Made by a program: the position numbers and the translations under genes. A stretch of 64,000 nucleotides of DNA from Siphonobacter aquaeclarae (GTDB lineage: Bacteria > Bacteroidota > Bacteroidia > Cytophagales > Spirosomataceae), in NCBI RefSeq assembly GCF_900103285.1, contig NZ_FNGS01000003.1:186001-250000 (forward strand). The letters are read 5' to 3'. Numbering within the stretch: the first letter of the stretch is position 1; each line of letters opens with the position of its first letter. A model generated the notes under the pieces. It was given only the letters and a program-made list of their open reading frames with translations. It was not told the DNA's origin and did no database searches. Shown here piece after piece: positions 52,333 through 61,204 of the stretch.

Positions 52333-52798
52333 TCATCTTTTCTTGTGAATTACAAACGCTTCGTAGTTAATATTCCCTTCAAAGGGTCTCCATGTGCCTT
52401 CCGCGAGGCCCCACAGAGAGAAGTCTCTCATTATCAGAGAATGGTATTTCCTGAGTTTGCGCTGATAGAGCCACGTTCTGGATGCCGTCAGCCCCTGAGC
52501 GTAAACACTGGCTTCGGGGTTTTTTGATCAGAAAGTCTTCAACGGCAGCAGCGACAGTGTTGAGGACCGTTTCCATATCTCCGTTATCTGAAACAACATG
52601 GTCTTTCAAAGACCCGTCTGCATCTGTATCGCCAAAAGCCAAATTGAAAAACGGAATTAATAATCCGCTGTCGTCATGAAGCTGGATAAATTCTATTTTT
52701 TTCAAAATTATGCCTTTGGGACCAATACTTTGAAATGAATAGATATATACACCGCTCTCTCCGGAGGACGCCGATAAGTCATAGCTGTTTTGCTGCAT
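52333..52798 (-). pseudogene. DUF6934-like gene interrupted by a one-base frameshift
   Basis: From the ATG at 52798 the protein has the features I associate with the DUF6934 family: FQSIGPKGIILKKIEFIQL, FFNLAFGDTDADG and VVSDNGDMETVLNTVAAAVE. After FLIKK (T6G4 run at 52516-52525) the frame as written turns to junk and stops at 52379. Dropping one base there restores PEASVYAQGLTASRTWLYQR and runs on to FEGNINYEAFVIHKKR, stopping at 52333. So an extra base sits in the homopolymer (A6C4 on the coding strand). It may be a real inactivation, a slippage switch, or a read error. Family function is unknown. Confidence 0.75.
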
Positions 52799-52828
52799 TG
52801 TGAGTTGCAAGGGCTTACCGGCAAAAAT

Positions 52829-52858
52829 AATGGTCTGCCTCGCTTGAGACAGACCATT
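52829..52858 (-). terminator. Terminator of nrdA
   Basis: A 9-bp stem (52829-52837 with 52850-52858) and a 12-base loop, followed by a T-rich stretch on the minus strand. It starts 24 bases after the nrdA stop. Confidence 0.65.
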
Positions 52859-52882
52859 TAGTAAGAAATACTCAAAAGTGCT

Positions 52883-55345
52883 TTAGGATCCGCACATCTC
52901 GCAGCCTTCCGGATCGTCCAGCGAGCAGGCGATAGCCGCTTTGGCATCGTCTTCTGACCATTGTACTACTTCCTTCTGCATAGCCGCCTGTGCTTCGGGC
53001 GTAGCGAGGTAGTTCATGGCTTTCTCGTGAACGGTTTCGGTGCTCGGCTGGAGAGCTACCTGCGCCTGCGTTTCCACCGTAAACTTGATGGCGTCGGCAG
53101 CAGCTTTGGTCCGCAGGTAATACATGCCGGTTTTCAGTCCCCGCTCCCAAGCGTGGAAGTGCATCGACGTGATTTTACCGAAGTTGGCGTCCGTCATGTG
53201 GATGTTGAGTGACTGGCTCTGGCAGATGTAGGCGCCGCGGTCGGCCGCCATATCGATGATCGTCTTTTGCTTGACTTCCCAAACCGTCTTGTACAGGTCT
53301 TTGAGGTTTTGGGGCAGCTCGGCGATGTTCTGAACGGAACCGTTGGCCGCGATGAGCTTGTTTTTCATCGTTTCGTTCCACAGGCCCATCTTCACGAGAT
53401 CGCGGAGGAGGTACTTGTTCACAACGACAAATTCTCCGGAGAGTACACGACGCACGTAAATGTTTGAGGTAAACGGCTCGAAACATTCGTTGTTGCCGAG
53501 GATCTGGCTCGTCGAAGCCGTCGGCATCGGCGCTACCAGCAGGGAGTTGCGTACGCCGTGGGTTTTGACCTTTTCGCGGAGGTCTTCCCAGTCCCAGCGA
53601 CCGGAATCAGGCGTCACACCCCACATGTCGAACTGGAAAATACCCTGGGAAATCGGGCTGCCGGCCCAGGTCTGGTAGGTACCGAATTGCTGTGCCTGCT
53701 CCATCGAAGCCTCCATCGCTCCGAAGTAGATGGTTTCGAAGATGTCCTTGTTGAGCTGGCGTGCTTCTTCGCTCTCAAACGGCATGCGCAGCAGAACGAA
53801 GGTATCGGCGAGGCCCTGTACGCCGAGACCGATCGGCCGGTGGCGCTTGTTCGAGCGCTCGGCTTCCGGAATCGGGTAGTAGTTGATATCAATGATTTTG
53901 TTGAGGTTGCGGGTCGCGACCTTCGTGATTTCGTACAGCTTCTGGTGGTTGAACCGCAGGAAGCCGTCTTCGCCTTTCTCGACAAACTTCGGCAGCGCGA
54001 GGGAAGCGAGGTTACAAACCGCTACTTCATCTGCGGCCGTGTATTCGATGATCTCCGTGCAGAGGTTCGAAGACTTGATGGTACCGAGGTTCTTCTGGTT
54101 GGACTTGCGGTTGGCATGGTCCTTGAAGAGCATGTACGGCGTACCGGTTTCAATCTGGGATTCAATGATTTCGAACCACAGGTCCTGTGCCTTGACGGTG
54201 CGGCGGGCTTTGCCTTCGCGCTCGTATTTTTCGTACAGGGCTTCGAATTCGTCTCCGTAGGCATCCGCCAGACCGGGGCATTCGTGGGGGCAGAGCAGCG
54301 ACCATACGTCGTTGTCTTTCACCCGCTTCATAAACAAATCAGGTACCCAGAGGGCATAGAAAAGATCCCGGGCACGGAGTTCTTCCTTGCCGTGGTTCTT
54401 CTTCATCTGGAGGAATTCAAAGATATCGGCATGCCAGGGCTCGATGTAAATAGCAAAAGAGCCTTTGCGCTTGCCACCTCCCTGATCGACGTACCGGGCG
54501 GTATCGTTGAAGACGCGGAGCATCGGGACGATACCATTGGAAGTACCGTTCGTACCCTTGATGTAGCTGCCCGTTGCGCGGATGTTATGGATGCTGAGGC
54601 CAATGCCGCCCGCTGATTGGGAAATCAGGGCGCATTGCTTCAGGGTATCGTAAATACCGGTGATGCTGTCATCCTGCATAGTCAGGAGGAAGCAGGAAGA
54701 AAGCTGGGGTTTCGGCGTGCCGGCGTTGAAGAGCGTCGGGGTAGCATGCGTAAACCAGCGTTCAGACAGCAGGTTATAGGTTTCAATCGCGGCGTCTACC
54801 TCGTTTCCGTGGATACCGATCGCCACACGCATGAGCATATGCTGAGGGCGCTCCGAAATCTTGCCGTTCATTTTGAGGAGGTATGACTTTTCGAGCGTCT
54901 TGAAGCCGAAGTAGTCATATCCGAAATCCCGGTCGTAGATAATGGTGGAATCGAGCAGGGCCGCGTGCTTCTTGACCACTTCATACGTTTCCTTTGAGAT
55001 CAGGGCGGCATTTTCGCCTGTCTTGGGGTCTACATAGTGGTAGAGTTGCTTGATAGTCGCCGAGAACGATTTAAGCGTATTCTTATGCAGGTTAGAAATA
55101 GCGATACGGGCAGCGAGCGTCGCATAGTCCGGGTGACGCGTCGTGAGAGACGCGGCGGTTTCGGCTGCGAGGTTGTCCAGTTCGGCCGTGGAAACGCCGT
55201 CGTAAATACCGGCAACCACTTTCATGGCTACTTCCACAGGTTGGACAAAGGAAGGATCCAGGCCGTAGCACAGCCGCTCGATCCGGGCCGTGATTTTGTC
55301 GAACTTCACGGATTCCCGGCGTCCGTCTCGTTTAATAACGTGCAT
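52883..55345 (-). CDS. nrdA: Ribonucleoside-diphosphate reductase alpha subunit (class Ia)
   Basis: An 820-residue enzyme that reduces ribonucleotides to deoxyribonucleotides with a radical from the NrdB subunit. The N terminus has an ATP-cone ([20 protein letters not shown]) for allosteric control. Active-site cysteines are visible in [15 protein letters not shown] and [13 protein letters not shown], and the C-terminal redox pair in [11 protein letters not shown]. Other marks: [17 protein letters not shown] and [16 protein letters not shown]. The partner nrdB is not adjacent on either side in this window. An inverted repeat (55558-55576) lies upstream. Confidence 0.96.
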   Translation of the reverse strand: MHVIKRDGRRESVKFDKITARIERLCYGLDPSFVQPVEVAMKVVAGIYDGVSTAELDNLAAETAASLTTRHPDYATLAARIAISNLHKNTLKSFSATIKQLYHYVDPKTGENAALISKETYEVVKKHAALLDSTIIYDRDFGYDYFGFKTLEKSYLLKMNGKISERPQHMLMRVAIGIHGNEVDAAIETYNLLSERWFTHATPTLFNAGTPKPQLSSCFLLTMQDDSITGIYDTLKQCALISQSAGGIGLSIHNIRATGSYIKGTNGTSNGIVPMLRVFNDTARYVDQGGGKRKGSFAIYIEPWHADIFEFLQMKKNHGKEELRARDLFYALWVPDLFMKRVKDNDVWSLLCPHECPGLADAYGDEFEALYEKYEREGKARRTVKAQDLWFEIIESQIETGTPYMLFKDHANRKSNQKNLGTIKSSNLCTEIIEYTAADEVAVCNLASLALPKFVEKGEDGFLRFNHQKLYEITKVATRNLNKIIDINYYPIPEAERSNKRHRPIGLGVQGLADTFVLLRMPFESEEARQLNKDIFETIYFGAMEASMEQAQQFGTYQTWAGSPISQGIFQFDMWGVTPDSGRWDWEDLREKVKTHGVRNSLLVAPMPTASTSQILGNNECFEPFTSNIYVRRVLSGEFVVVNKYLLRDLVKMGLWNETMKNKLIAANGSVQNIAELPQNLKDLYKTVWEVKQKTIIDMAADRGAYICQSQSLNIHMTDANFGKITSMHFHAWERGLKTGMYYLRTKAAADAIKFTVETQAQVALQPSTETVHEKAMNYLATPEAQAAMQKEVVQWSEDDAKAAIACSLDDPEGCEMCGS

Positions 55346-55557
55346 ATTGTCAGCGAGTTAGAGTATATCAGTTAAAAGAAGGAGAGTTTCAAGGTTGAAA
55401 ATTGCCGGAAAGAACCGCGCCACCGCTTAACCTCTTCGCCCTGCCATTTGTTCCGGCTCGGGCCATATCTTATCAGAAGATAGATTTCTGTCTTTTCCGA
55501 ATGTGAAATTAGTGTTAAGAACAATAGGGTGCAACCGTCCGATTAGTTCATAATTGT

Positions 55558-55576
55558 CTATATAAAAGCTATATAG
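55558..55576. promoter_or_regulatory. Palindrome CTATATA-N5-TATATAG upstream of nrdA
   Basis: Two exact 7-base complements separated by five bases. AT-rich palindromes of about this size are usual for dimeric repressors; NrdR boxes also contain a TATA core, but this one does not have their ACAC/GTGT ends. It is 212 bases ahead of nrdA, so the link is weak. Confidence 0.3.
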
Positions 55577-55724
55577 CTCCCGGCGCCGGTCCAGTTAATT
55601 CAAACCCAAAACGTTACCTTTGCCACTTCAATTTTTACTTGAGAGAAGCCGTCTGAAAGAAACTTTAAAAAGTCCAATAAAAAGATTTTCAATAAAATAA
55701 CTTGAAAAACATCCGGAGAAATCC

Positions 55725-55755
55725 TTGGGTACTTTTGAAAAGATGCGTATTTTTG
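55725..55755 (+). promoter_or_regulatory. Promoter of rpmE2
   Basis: TTG at 55725-55727 and TATTTTTG at 55748-55755, separated by 20 bases, match the Bacteroidota -33 and -7 elements. The start point would be near 55761, leaving a leader of about 40 bases. Confidence 0.6.
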
Positions 55756-55799
55756 CGGCCCGTTCGTTTTGGAATCGTAACTGACTAACACTCAATACA

Positions 55800-56045
55800 A
55801 TGGCGAAAGCAGATATTCATCCCGAGTACCGCGAGGTGGTATTCTGGGATCTTTCAAGCGACTTCAAGTTCCTGACCCGTTCGACTGCCCAAACCCGGGA
55901 AACGGTTGAATTCGAAGGCAACACCTATCCTGTTGTGAAGGTCGAAGTTTCTTCAGAGTCACACCCGTTCTACACCGGCAAGAACGTCCTCATGGACACC
56001 GCCGGTCGTGTCGACAAATTCCTCAAGCGTTACGGAAAGAAATAG
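55800..56045 (+). CDS. rpmE2: Ribosomal protein L31 type B
   Basis: An 81-residue protein of the 50S subunit. It begins [17 protein letters not shown] and ends [10 protein letters not shown]. The [20 protein letters not shown] stretch is the L31 signature. The zinc-binding cysteines of type A L31 are absent, so this is the zinc-free (type B) form. Own promoter and terminator. Confidence 0.96.
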   Translation: MAKADIHPEYREVVFWDLSSDFKFLTRSTAQTRETVEFEGNTYPVVKVEVSSESHPFYTGKNVLMDTAGRVDKFLKRYGKK

Positions 56046-56066
56046 TCCGTTTCGCGCTGGGTTTTG

Positions 56067-56099
56067 GAAGCTCCGGTGGCCATTGGTCACCGGAGCTTC
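56067..56099 (+). terminator. Terminator of rpmE2
   Basis: A 12-bp perfect stem (56067-56078 with 56088-56099) that can grow to 15 pairs, followed by eight T. The T-run touches the stop codon of the convergent gene. Confidence 0.88.
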
Positions 56100-56105
56100 T
56101 TTTTT

Positions 56106-56993
56106 TTACCGGGGTTTGAACGCCCAGATCATTCCCGGATTCTTCTTCCCTTCACTGGACAAAAACAGCGTGCCGTCGGGCGCGAAGCAGATACCTTCCG
56201 GCTGCTCGAATACTTTCGGATCCAGTTTTTCGACCGATACAAACTGCCCGCCCTTCCGGTCGAGTACAATCAGCTTGTGGCCATTCGAGGCCAGGATATA
56301 CACATGTTTCGTCAGCGGATGCACCGCAATACCCGACGGATTGAATGTCGCATCCTTTCCGGTGAAACCGAGTTCCTCAAAACTTTGTTTGCGGAGCACG
56401 ATGCCTTTCCAGGAGAGGTTCCGTGCCCGGTCGTAGAAATAGACATACCGGGTGTCGGGTTTACCGCTGCCGCCTTTGGTATTCTTGGCGGCGACGAAAA
56501 ACCACTTCGTCTTCGGGTCGAAACAGAAGCCTTCAAGCTCGTTTTTGTCTCCGGGAAGAACCAGGCCGAAAGAACGGATCGAGCGGGTTGTTTTATGATC
56601 TTCGTCTCCGGCCTGAATCGTCTCACTGAGCGGAAAGACGAACAGTTTGCCATCGCTCCGCATGATATAAAAGGTATTATCGACGTACGCCAGGTCTTCG
56701 TAATCGCCGGGGGTGCCCCACATCCGGCGGTCGGTTACTTTGCCGGATTTATAGTCGAAAAGAAACAAGTCGCCGTCCTCGTCGTTAATACACGCGAGCT
56801 GCCCGTCTTTCACATAAGTAATGCCCGAAATTTCCTTCAAACTTGCAGGAAGGGGAAAGGTACGCGAGGGATGGGCAAGGTCGTACGCCAGAGGGCTCAG
56901 CGCAGGTGCCGAAGCGGAAGCGGTTTGTTCCTGCTTTTTGGACTGGCAGGCGCCTGCCGCCGCCATCAGCAGAAAAACGAAGATAGAACGCAT
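56106..56993 (-). CDS. SdiA-regulated-type beta-propeller lipoprotein
   Basis: A 295-residue lipoprotein. The ATG at 56993 gives a lipoprotein signal (MRSIFVFLLMAAAGAC, Cys16). The rest is a beta-propeller with repeated strands: LKEISGITYVKDGQLACIND, YEDLAYVDNTFYIMRSDGKL, NELEGFCFDPKTKWFFVAA, NPSGIAVHPLTKHVYILAS, EQPEGICFAPDGTLFLSSEG. These match the SdiA-regulated (PF06977) family, which includes phytase-like and NHL-like proteins of unknown role. Single gene, divergent from the HD-PycTM gene. Confidence 0.82.
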   Translation of the reverse strand: MRSIFVFLLMAAAGACQSKKQEQTASASAPALSPLAYDLAHPSRTFPLPASLKEISGITYVKDGQLACINDEDGDLFLFDYKSGKVTDRRMWGTPGDYEDLAYVDNTFYIMRSDGKLFVFPLSETIQAGDEDHKTTRSIRSFGLVLPGDKNELEGFCFDPKTKWFFVAAKNTKGGSGKPDTRYVYFYDRARNLSWKGIVLRKQSFEELGFTGKDATFNPSGIAVHPLTKHVYILASNGHKLIVLDRKGGQFVSVEKLDPKVFEQPEGICFAPDGTLFLSSEGKKNPGMIWAFKPR

Positions 56994-57051
56994 ATGGGCT
57001 GATTTTGGCGGGAATTTGCTACATTTCAATGATTTTCTGACCATCGATCAC

Positions 57052-58281
57052 GTGAAAAATAGTGTCGTCACCGAAGCTGCCGCGTCCGAAGCCGGAACGC
57101 TCGTCGACCGCGCCCGGGAAAATGCCGAGCAGGTGCTCCAGCGCCTGCCCAAAACGGTTGTTTACCACAACCTGAATCACACCCGGCAGGTAGTCGGGAT
57201 GACGGAGGAAATCGGTCGGGCTACGGGGTTATCGCCCGAAGAACTGGAAATCGCGCTGATCGCAGCCTGGTTTCACGATACCGGCTATGTCAACGGGTCC
57301 AAGGAAGGGCACGAAGACCGGAGCAAAGTCTTCGCAGAGGCGTTTCTGCGGGAAGAAGGCGCTTCGGAAGAAATGATCGATGCCGTCCTGCTCTGCATCG
57401 ACGGAACGAAGCTTCCCCAGAAGCCGGCTACCCGCCTGGCAGAAGTCGTTGCCGACGCCGATCTTTCCCATACCGCTGCCGATAACTGCCTCGATCTTTC
57501 CGAACTGCTCCGCCAGGAGCTGACGTTTTCCTACGGAAAAATCGGGAAGAAAAAGTGGCTGCGGGGAACGCTCGACTTTTTCGGCAACCACCATTTTTTC
57601 ACCCCTTACGCAAAAGAAGTGCTGGAAAAGAAAAAAGAAGCCAACCTCGAACGCATCCGCCGGCAACTGGAAGAAAAGGAAGCAGAAGACAAGGAGGAAA
57701 AGCCGAAGGATAAGAAAGAGGGCAAAAAGGACGAAGAGGGAGGTAAGAAGACCTTTCGTGGTATTGAAACCATGTTTCGGGTGACATCGCAGAACCACAA
57801 CCAGTTCTCAGCCATGGCCGACAACAAGGCCAATATCATGATCTCCGTCAATACCATCATCATCTCGGTAATCCTGTCGGTACTGATCCGGAAACTGGAA
57901 GAATGGCCGCACCTGGTTATTCCGACGGTTATGCTCGTGACAACATGCCTGTTTGCGACGGTATTCGCCGTGCTGGCAACCCGGCCCAATGTCATCCGTG
58001 GTACATTCACGAAGGAAGACGTACTTCACCGGAATGTGAACCTGCTGTTTTTCGGCAATTTCAGCCGGATGGAGTTGGCCGACTACGAATGGGGTATGAA
58101 AGAAATGATGAACGACCCGGATTTTCTCTACAGTAGTATGACCCGGGATATCTTTTTGCTTGGAAAAGTACTCGACAAAAAATACCGCCTGCTGCGGATC
58201 TCCTATAACATCTTCATGTTTGGCTTTGTCGCCTCAGTAGTGGCGTTTGCGGCAGCCAGTATCTACTTTAAACATCACTAA
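57052..58281 (+). CDS. HD-domain phosphohydrolase fused to a PycTM (Pycsar effector-type) membrane domain
   Basis: About 409 residues from a GTG at 57052; an in-frame TTG at 57016 is the alternative, and no in-frame ATG fits. The N-terminal half is an HD hydrolase: YHNLNHTRQVV, catalytic WFHDTGY with His75-Asp76, and VVADADLSHT. A highly charged linker (about 192-233) follows. The C-terminal half has NHNQFSAMADNKANIMISVN, the mark of the PycTM/DUF5706 family, and hydrophobic segments at about 261-277, 288-309 and 385-403. PycTM proteins are the membrane effectors of Pycsar anti-phage systems, gated by cyclic CMP or UMP. No cyclase gene is near. The HD part may break down the cyclic nucleotide (inference). 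Confidence 0.85.
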   Translation: MKNSVVTEAAASEAGTLVDRARENAEQVLQRLPKTVVYHNLNHTRQVVGMTEEIGRATGLSPEELEIALIAAWFHDTGYVNGSKEGHEDRSKVFAEAFLREEGASEEMIDAVLLCIDGTKLPQKPATRLAEVVADADLSHTAADNCLDLSELLRQELTFSYGKIGKKKWLRGTLDFFGNHHFFTPYAKEVLEKKKEANLERIRRQLEEKEAEDKEEKPKDKKEGKKDEEGGKKTFRGIETMFRVTSQNHNQFSAMADNKANIMISVNTIIISVILSVLIRKLEEWPHLVIPTVMLVTTCLFATVFAVLATRPNVIRGTFTKEDVLHRNVNLLFFGNFSRMELADYEWGMKEMMNDPDFLYSSMTRDIFLLGKVLDKKYRLLRISYNIFMFGFVASVVAFAAASIYFKHH

Positions 58282-58562
58282 GCCGGCTTGCGGTCGGAAT
58301 GCCCGAGGGGTTTGCCGGGGGCTATCAGGTCGCGAACGTGCTGCTTGAGGTCTTTGATTTCAGGGAAACCGCCGGCCGTTTTCCGGTCGAAAATTTCTTC
58401 GTCATTCAGAAATATCTTAAACGACCCGGCTACTTCGGACGGGCGGAGGGATACTTCGCCCAGTTCGTCGGCAAACGTTGTCAGCAATTCCTGCGCCAGC
58501 CAGGAAGAGCGGAGTAACCAGCCGCACTTGGGGCAGTATTCGAGGGTAATACGGGGTTTCAT
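58278..58562 (-). CDS. SelT/SelW/SelH-like (Rdx) redox protein
   Basis: A 94-residue protein with an N-terminal thioredoxin-like redox motif CxxC (YCPKCGW, where eukaryotic members carry selenocysteine), then SWLAQELLTTFADELGEVSL and GSFKIFLNDEEIFDRKTAGG, which is the SelW pattern of the Rdx family. Such proteins are thought to act in thiol redox control. Its stop overlaps the end of the HD-PycTM gene by four bases, tail to tail. Confidence 0.88.
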   Translation of the reverse strand: MKPRITLEYCPKCGWLLRSSWLAQELLTTFADELGEVSLRPSEVAGSFKIFLNDEEIFDRKTAGGFPEIKDLKQHVRDLIAPGKPLGHSDRKPA

Positions 58563-58657
58563 AGGCAGGGAGGCCGGGGGAAATGAGGCACCGGCTGGCT
58601 CGTTCAGGCAAATCTTGGCATCTTTCCGGCATCGCGCAACCCTATGACTGAATTTTT

Positions 58658-59011
58658 GTGGCCGAGCACCTGATCACCGGCGAAAAAGGAGAAGATATGG
58701 CCGCGTTCTTTCTTCAGAAGAGCGGTTATGAAGTGGTAGGTCGTAACTACCGGTCCGGCAAAGCCGAAATCGATCTGATTATCCGGAAAAACGATTGGCT
58801 CATTTTTGTCGAAGTAAAAACCCGCAGCGGCGTCGCATTCGGGTATCCTGAATCCTTTGTATCTCCGGTCAAAGCAGCTTTGCTGAAGCGGGCGGCGGAA
58901 GAATATATATTCGCTGTCGACTGGAAGGGGCCGATCCGTTTCGACATCGTTTCCATCATTCTGAGCCGGGAAAGCGCTGAAATCCGGCATTTTGAAGACG
59001 CTATTCCCTGA
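58658..59011 (+). CDS. yraN: YraN family (UPF0102) endonuclease-like protein
   Basis: A 117-residue protein with a predicted PD-(D/E)xK nuclease fold. The family motifs are GEKGEDMAAFFLQKSGY, NYRSGKAEIDLIIRK and IFVEVKTRSGVAFG; the Asp and the ExK of the fold are all present. The start is a GTG at 58658, because the only close ATG (58644) is out of frame and MAEHLITGEKGED matches the usual YraN start. Role is not settled; it may act on Holliday-junction-like DNA. Confidence 0.93.
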   Translation: MAEHLITGEKGEDMAAFFLQKSGYEVVGRNYRSGKAEIDLIIRKNDWLIFVEVKTRSGVAFGYPESFVSPVKAALLKRAAEEYIFAVDWKGPIRFDIVSIILSRESAEIRHFEDAIP

Positions 59012-59087
59012 TCGCTTCTTTCCCGGTATAAGAGTATGGCGGCTTTCCGCAGGTCTTTACGGATAAAAGAACCTCTTTATCCGCGAC

Positions 59088-60479
59088 ATGAAAAAAAGAT
59101 TGCTGTTACTCTGGCTGGCCGGGTGCCTGTCGACCACCCTCTTCGCCCAGAAAAAATACGAAGCCAACTGGGCTTCGATTGATTCACGGCCCGTTCCGGG
59201 CTGGTTCGAGGACGCCAAATTCGGTATTTTCATACACTGGGGATTGTTTTCGGTGCCGGCTTTCGGCCCTACCGCGCGTGACGGCGTCGGTATCTACGAC
59301 CGGTACGCTGAATGGTACTGGAAGAAATGGAGCGATCCGACCGCGAAGAGCTACCCCGTTTTTCAGAAATTTCACGAACGGGTTTACGGCCCGAATGTGA
59401 AGTACCCGGATTTTGTAGAAGGATTCAAGGCGGAGCTGTTCAATCCGGACGAATGGGCGAAAGTATTTGAACAATCCGGCGCGAAATACGTCGTCCTGAC
59501 ATCGAAACACCACGAAGGCTTTACGCTCTGGCCGAGTGCGCAGTCCTGGAACTGGAATGCCGTGGATGTAGGACCACACCGGGACCTGGCCGGCGACCTG
59601 ATCAAATCCGTGAAAGACAAAGGTCTGCGGATGGGGTATTACTATTCGCTGTATGAATGGTTCAACCCGCTGTACAAGGAAAATGTAAACCGGTATGTGG
59701 ACGAGCACATGATTCCTCAGCTCAAAGACCTCGTCACCCGTTACAAACCTGATATCGTCTGGACGGACGGAGAGTGGGATCATCCCTCCGATGTCTGGAA
59801 AAGCACGGAATTTCTCGCATGGCTGTATAACGAATCGCCGGTGAAAGAGGAAGTTGTCGTCAACGACCGCTGGGGTAAGGAAACCCGCGCGAAACACGGT
59901 GGCTTTTTTACGACAGAATATGAACTCGTTCACAGTGACAATTCGGAAAGCATGAAGTTCAGCCGTCCCTGGGAAGAATGCCGGGGTATCGGCAGTTCAT
60001 TCGGCTACAACCGGGTAGAATTGCTGGAAGATTATTCGTCTTCGGCAGACGTCATTCACATCCTGATCGAAAAAGTGTCCCGGGGCGGAAATCTGCTCCT
60101 GAATATCGGACCTACCGCCGACGGCCGGATTCCGGTCATCATGCAGCAGCGACTGAAAGACATGGGCGACTGGATGAAGGTCAACAGCGAAGCCATTTAC
60201 GGCACCCGCGCCTGGGACAAAGCACCAGCTTTCAAAAAAGGAAACAAGCTGTTCTTCACCCGAAAAGGCAACGACCTGTATGCCATCGCGACGGAGTGGA
60301 CGGACCAATTGGTGATGGACGGCATCTCACCGAAAAAAGTTACGCTGCTCGGATACAACGGCACGATCAAGGCAACGGGTAAAGGCGGCAAGTGGACCAT
60401 TACGGCTCCGGCTGTAACCCCGTCGACGATACCCTGCCAATATGCCTGGGTGTACAAGCTGGAAGCGGCGGTGAAATAA
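59088..60479 (+). CDS. Secreted alpha-L-fucosidase, glycoside hydrolase family 29
   Basis: A 463-residue exported enzyme with signal MKKRLLLLWLAGCLSTTLFA. GH29 marks include WFEDAKFGIFIHWGLFSVPA, KYVVLTSKHHEGFTLWPS and DIVWTDGEW, whose Asp227 is the expected nucleophile of the retaining reaction. GGNLLLNIGPTADGRIP is also typical. It removes terminal alpha-L-fucose from glycans. Length suits a single catalytic domain with a short C-terminal beta domain. It has its own terminator and is not beside a SusC/SusD pair in this window, so it is not part of an obvious utilisation locus. Confidence 0.95.
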   Translation: MKKRLLLLWLAGCLSTTLFAQKKYEANWASIDSRPVPGWFEDAKFGIFIHWGLFSVPAFGPTARDGVGIYDRYAEWYWKKWSDPTAKSYPVFQKFHERVYGPNVKYPDFVEGFKAELFNPDEWAKVFEQSGAKYVVLTSKHHEGFTLWPSAQSWNWNAVDVGPHRDLAGDLIKSVKDKGLRMGYYYSLYEWFNPLYKENVNRYVDEHMIPQLKDLVTRYKPDIVWTDGEWDHPSDVWKSTEFLAWLYNESPVKEEVVVNDRWGKETRAKHGGFFTTEYELVHSDNSESMKFSRPWEECRGIGSSFGYNRVELLEDYSSSADVIHILIEKVSRGGNLLLNIGPTADGRIPVIMQQRLKDMGDWMKVNSEAIYGTRAWDKAPAFKKGNKLFFTRKGNDLYAIATEWTDQLVMDGISPKKVTLLGYNGTIKATGKGGKWTITAPAVTPSTIPCQYAWVYKLEAAVK

Positions 60480-60491
60480 GAAAACCGGCAC

Positions 60492-60526
60492 AAAAAAGCC
60501 TCCGGAATAGCTCCGGAGGCTTTTTT
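60492..60526. terminator. Bidirectional terminator between fucosidase and PAP2 genes
   Basis: A 15-bp perfect stem (60492-60506 with 60512-60526), loop of five, with six A and six T at the ends. It serves the convergent genes on both sides. Confidence 0.88.
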
Positions 60527-60531
60527 GCATC

Positions 60532-61191
60532 TCAGCGTTTGAGATTGATCCGGCTGTCGAGCCAGGCAGGCGCGTTACGTTGCCAGTAGCTCTGTATACC
60601 GGCGTAAACCAGTAGGGTCGTGACGGTACCGACGATTGAACCGACGTACACATCCGCCACAAAGTGCTGAAAAAGGTACACCCGCGAATAGGCCGCCAAC
60701 GCTGCAAGGAAGACAAATAGCCACCCCCAGCGTTTATTGGCTACAATCAATGTCAGAAAACAAAATAACGCGAAGACCGACGTCGAGTGCCCCGACGGGA
60801 AACTGTTTCGGGTATGCAGGTCGAGACCTTCGACGGTATGAAAGAGCCAACCGGAATTCTGATAAACCGCGCTGGGCCGCATCTCATGGTCAAAGAAGCC
60901 GTGTTTGAGCAATTGTGTTACTTCTCCCGACAATAAAAAGCACAATCCTCCGAGCAACGCCCACCGGAAACGAACAAACAGAAGCGCAACTACTACAAGC
61001 GCACTCACCACTCCGTCAGCCAGGTCTGTAAAATGATAGAAAAACCGGTCCCAGAAGGGGTGGTTCCGGTCATTGACCCAGCGCATCAGGTCGGTTCGGT
61101 CGGATTGCGCAAGCAGGATTCCGACCACTATCAGCAGGAGCGCATAGGGCAGAAAAAAGGAATAGTTCTGTCGGATTAAACGAGCGATCAT
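60532..61191 (-). CDS. PAP2-family membrane phosphatase
   Basis: A 219-residue inner-membrane protein with about six hydrophobic segments. The three PAP2 motifs are present: KHGFFDHEMRPSA (KxxxxxxRP), FPSGHST (PSGH) and SRVYLFQHFVADV (SRxxxxxHxxxD). The ATG at 61191 is preferred; a longer frame runs back into the amidase gene. It likely dephosphorylates a lipid phosphate such as undecaprenyl diphosphate, phosphatidate or lipid A. It is 13 bases after the amidase gene, so the two form an operon linked to the cell envelope. Confidence 0.92.
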   Translation of the reverse strand: MIARLIRQNYSFFLPYALLLIVVGILLAQSDRTDLMRWVNDRNHPFWDRFFYHFTDLADGVVSALVVVALLFVRFRWALLGGLCFLLSGEVTQLLKHGFFDHEMRPSAVYQNSGWLFHTVEGLDLHTRNSFPSGHSTSVFALFCFLTLIVANKRWGWLFVFLAALAAYSRVYLFQHFVADVYVGSIVGTVTTLLVYAGIQSYWQRNAPAWLDSRINLKR

Positions 61192-61204
61192 CGGGAAGAA
61201 AAGG

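Larger units (their letters stand above)
55346..55799. other. Divergent gap between nrdA and rpmE2
   Basis: A gap of 454 bases without a gene. The rpmE2 promoter is at its right end. A perfect inverted repeat is at 55558-55576. I saw no clear promoter for nrdA. Confidence 0.6.

Noticed and set aside
56821-57051. N-terminal extension of the HD-PycTM gene by 77 codons
   Set aside because: It would overlap the coding sequence of the divergent lipoprotein, and the HD fold begins only after 57052.
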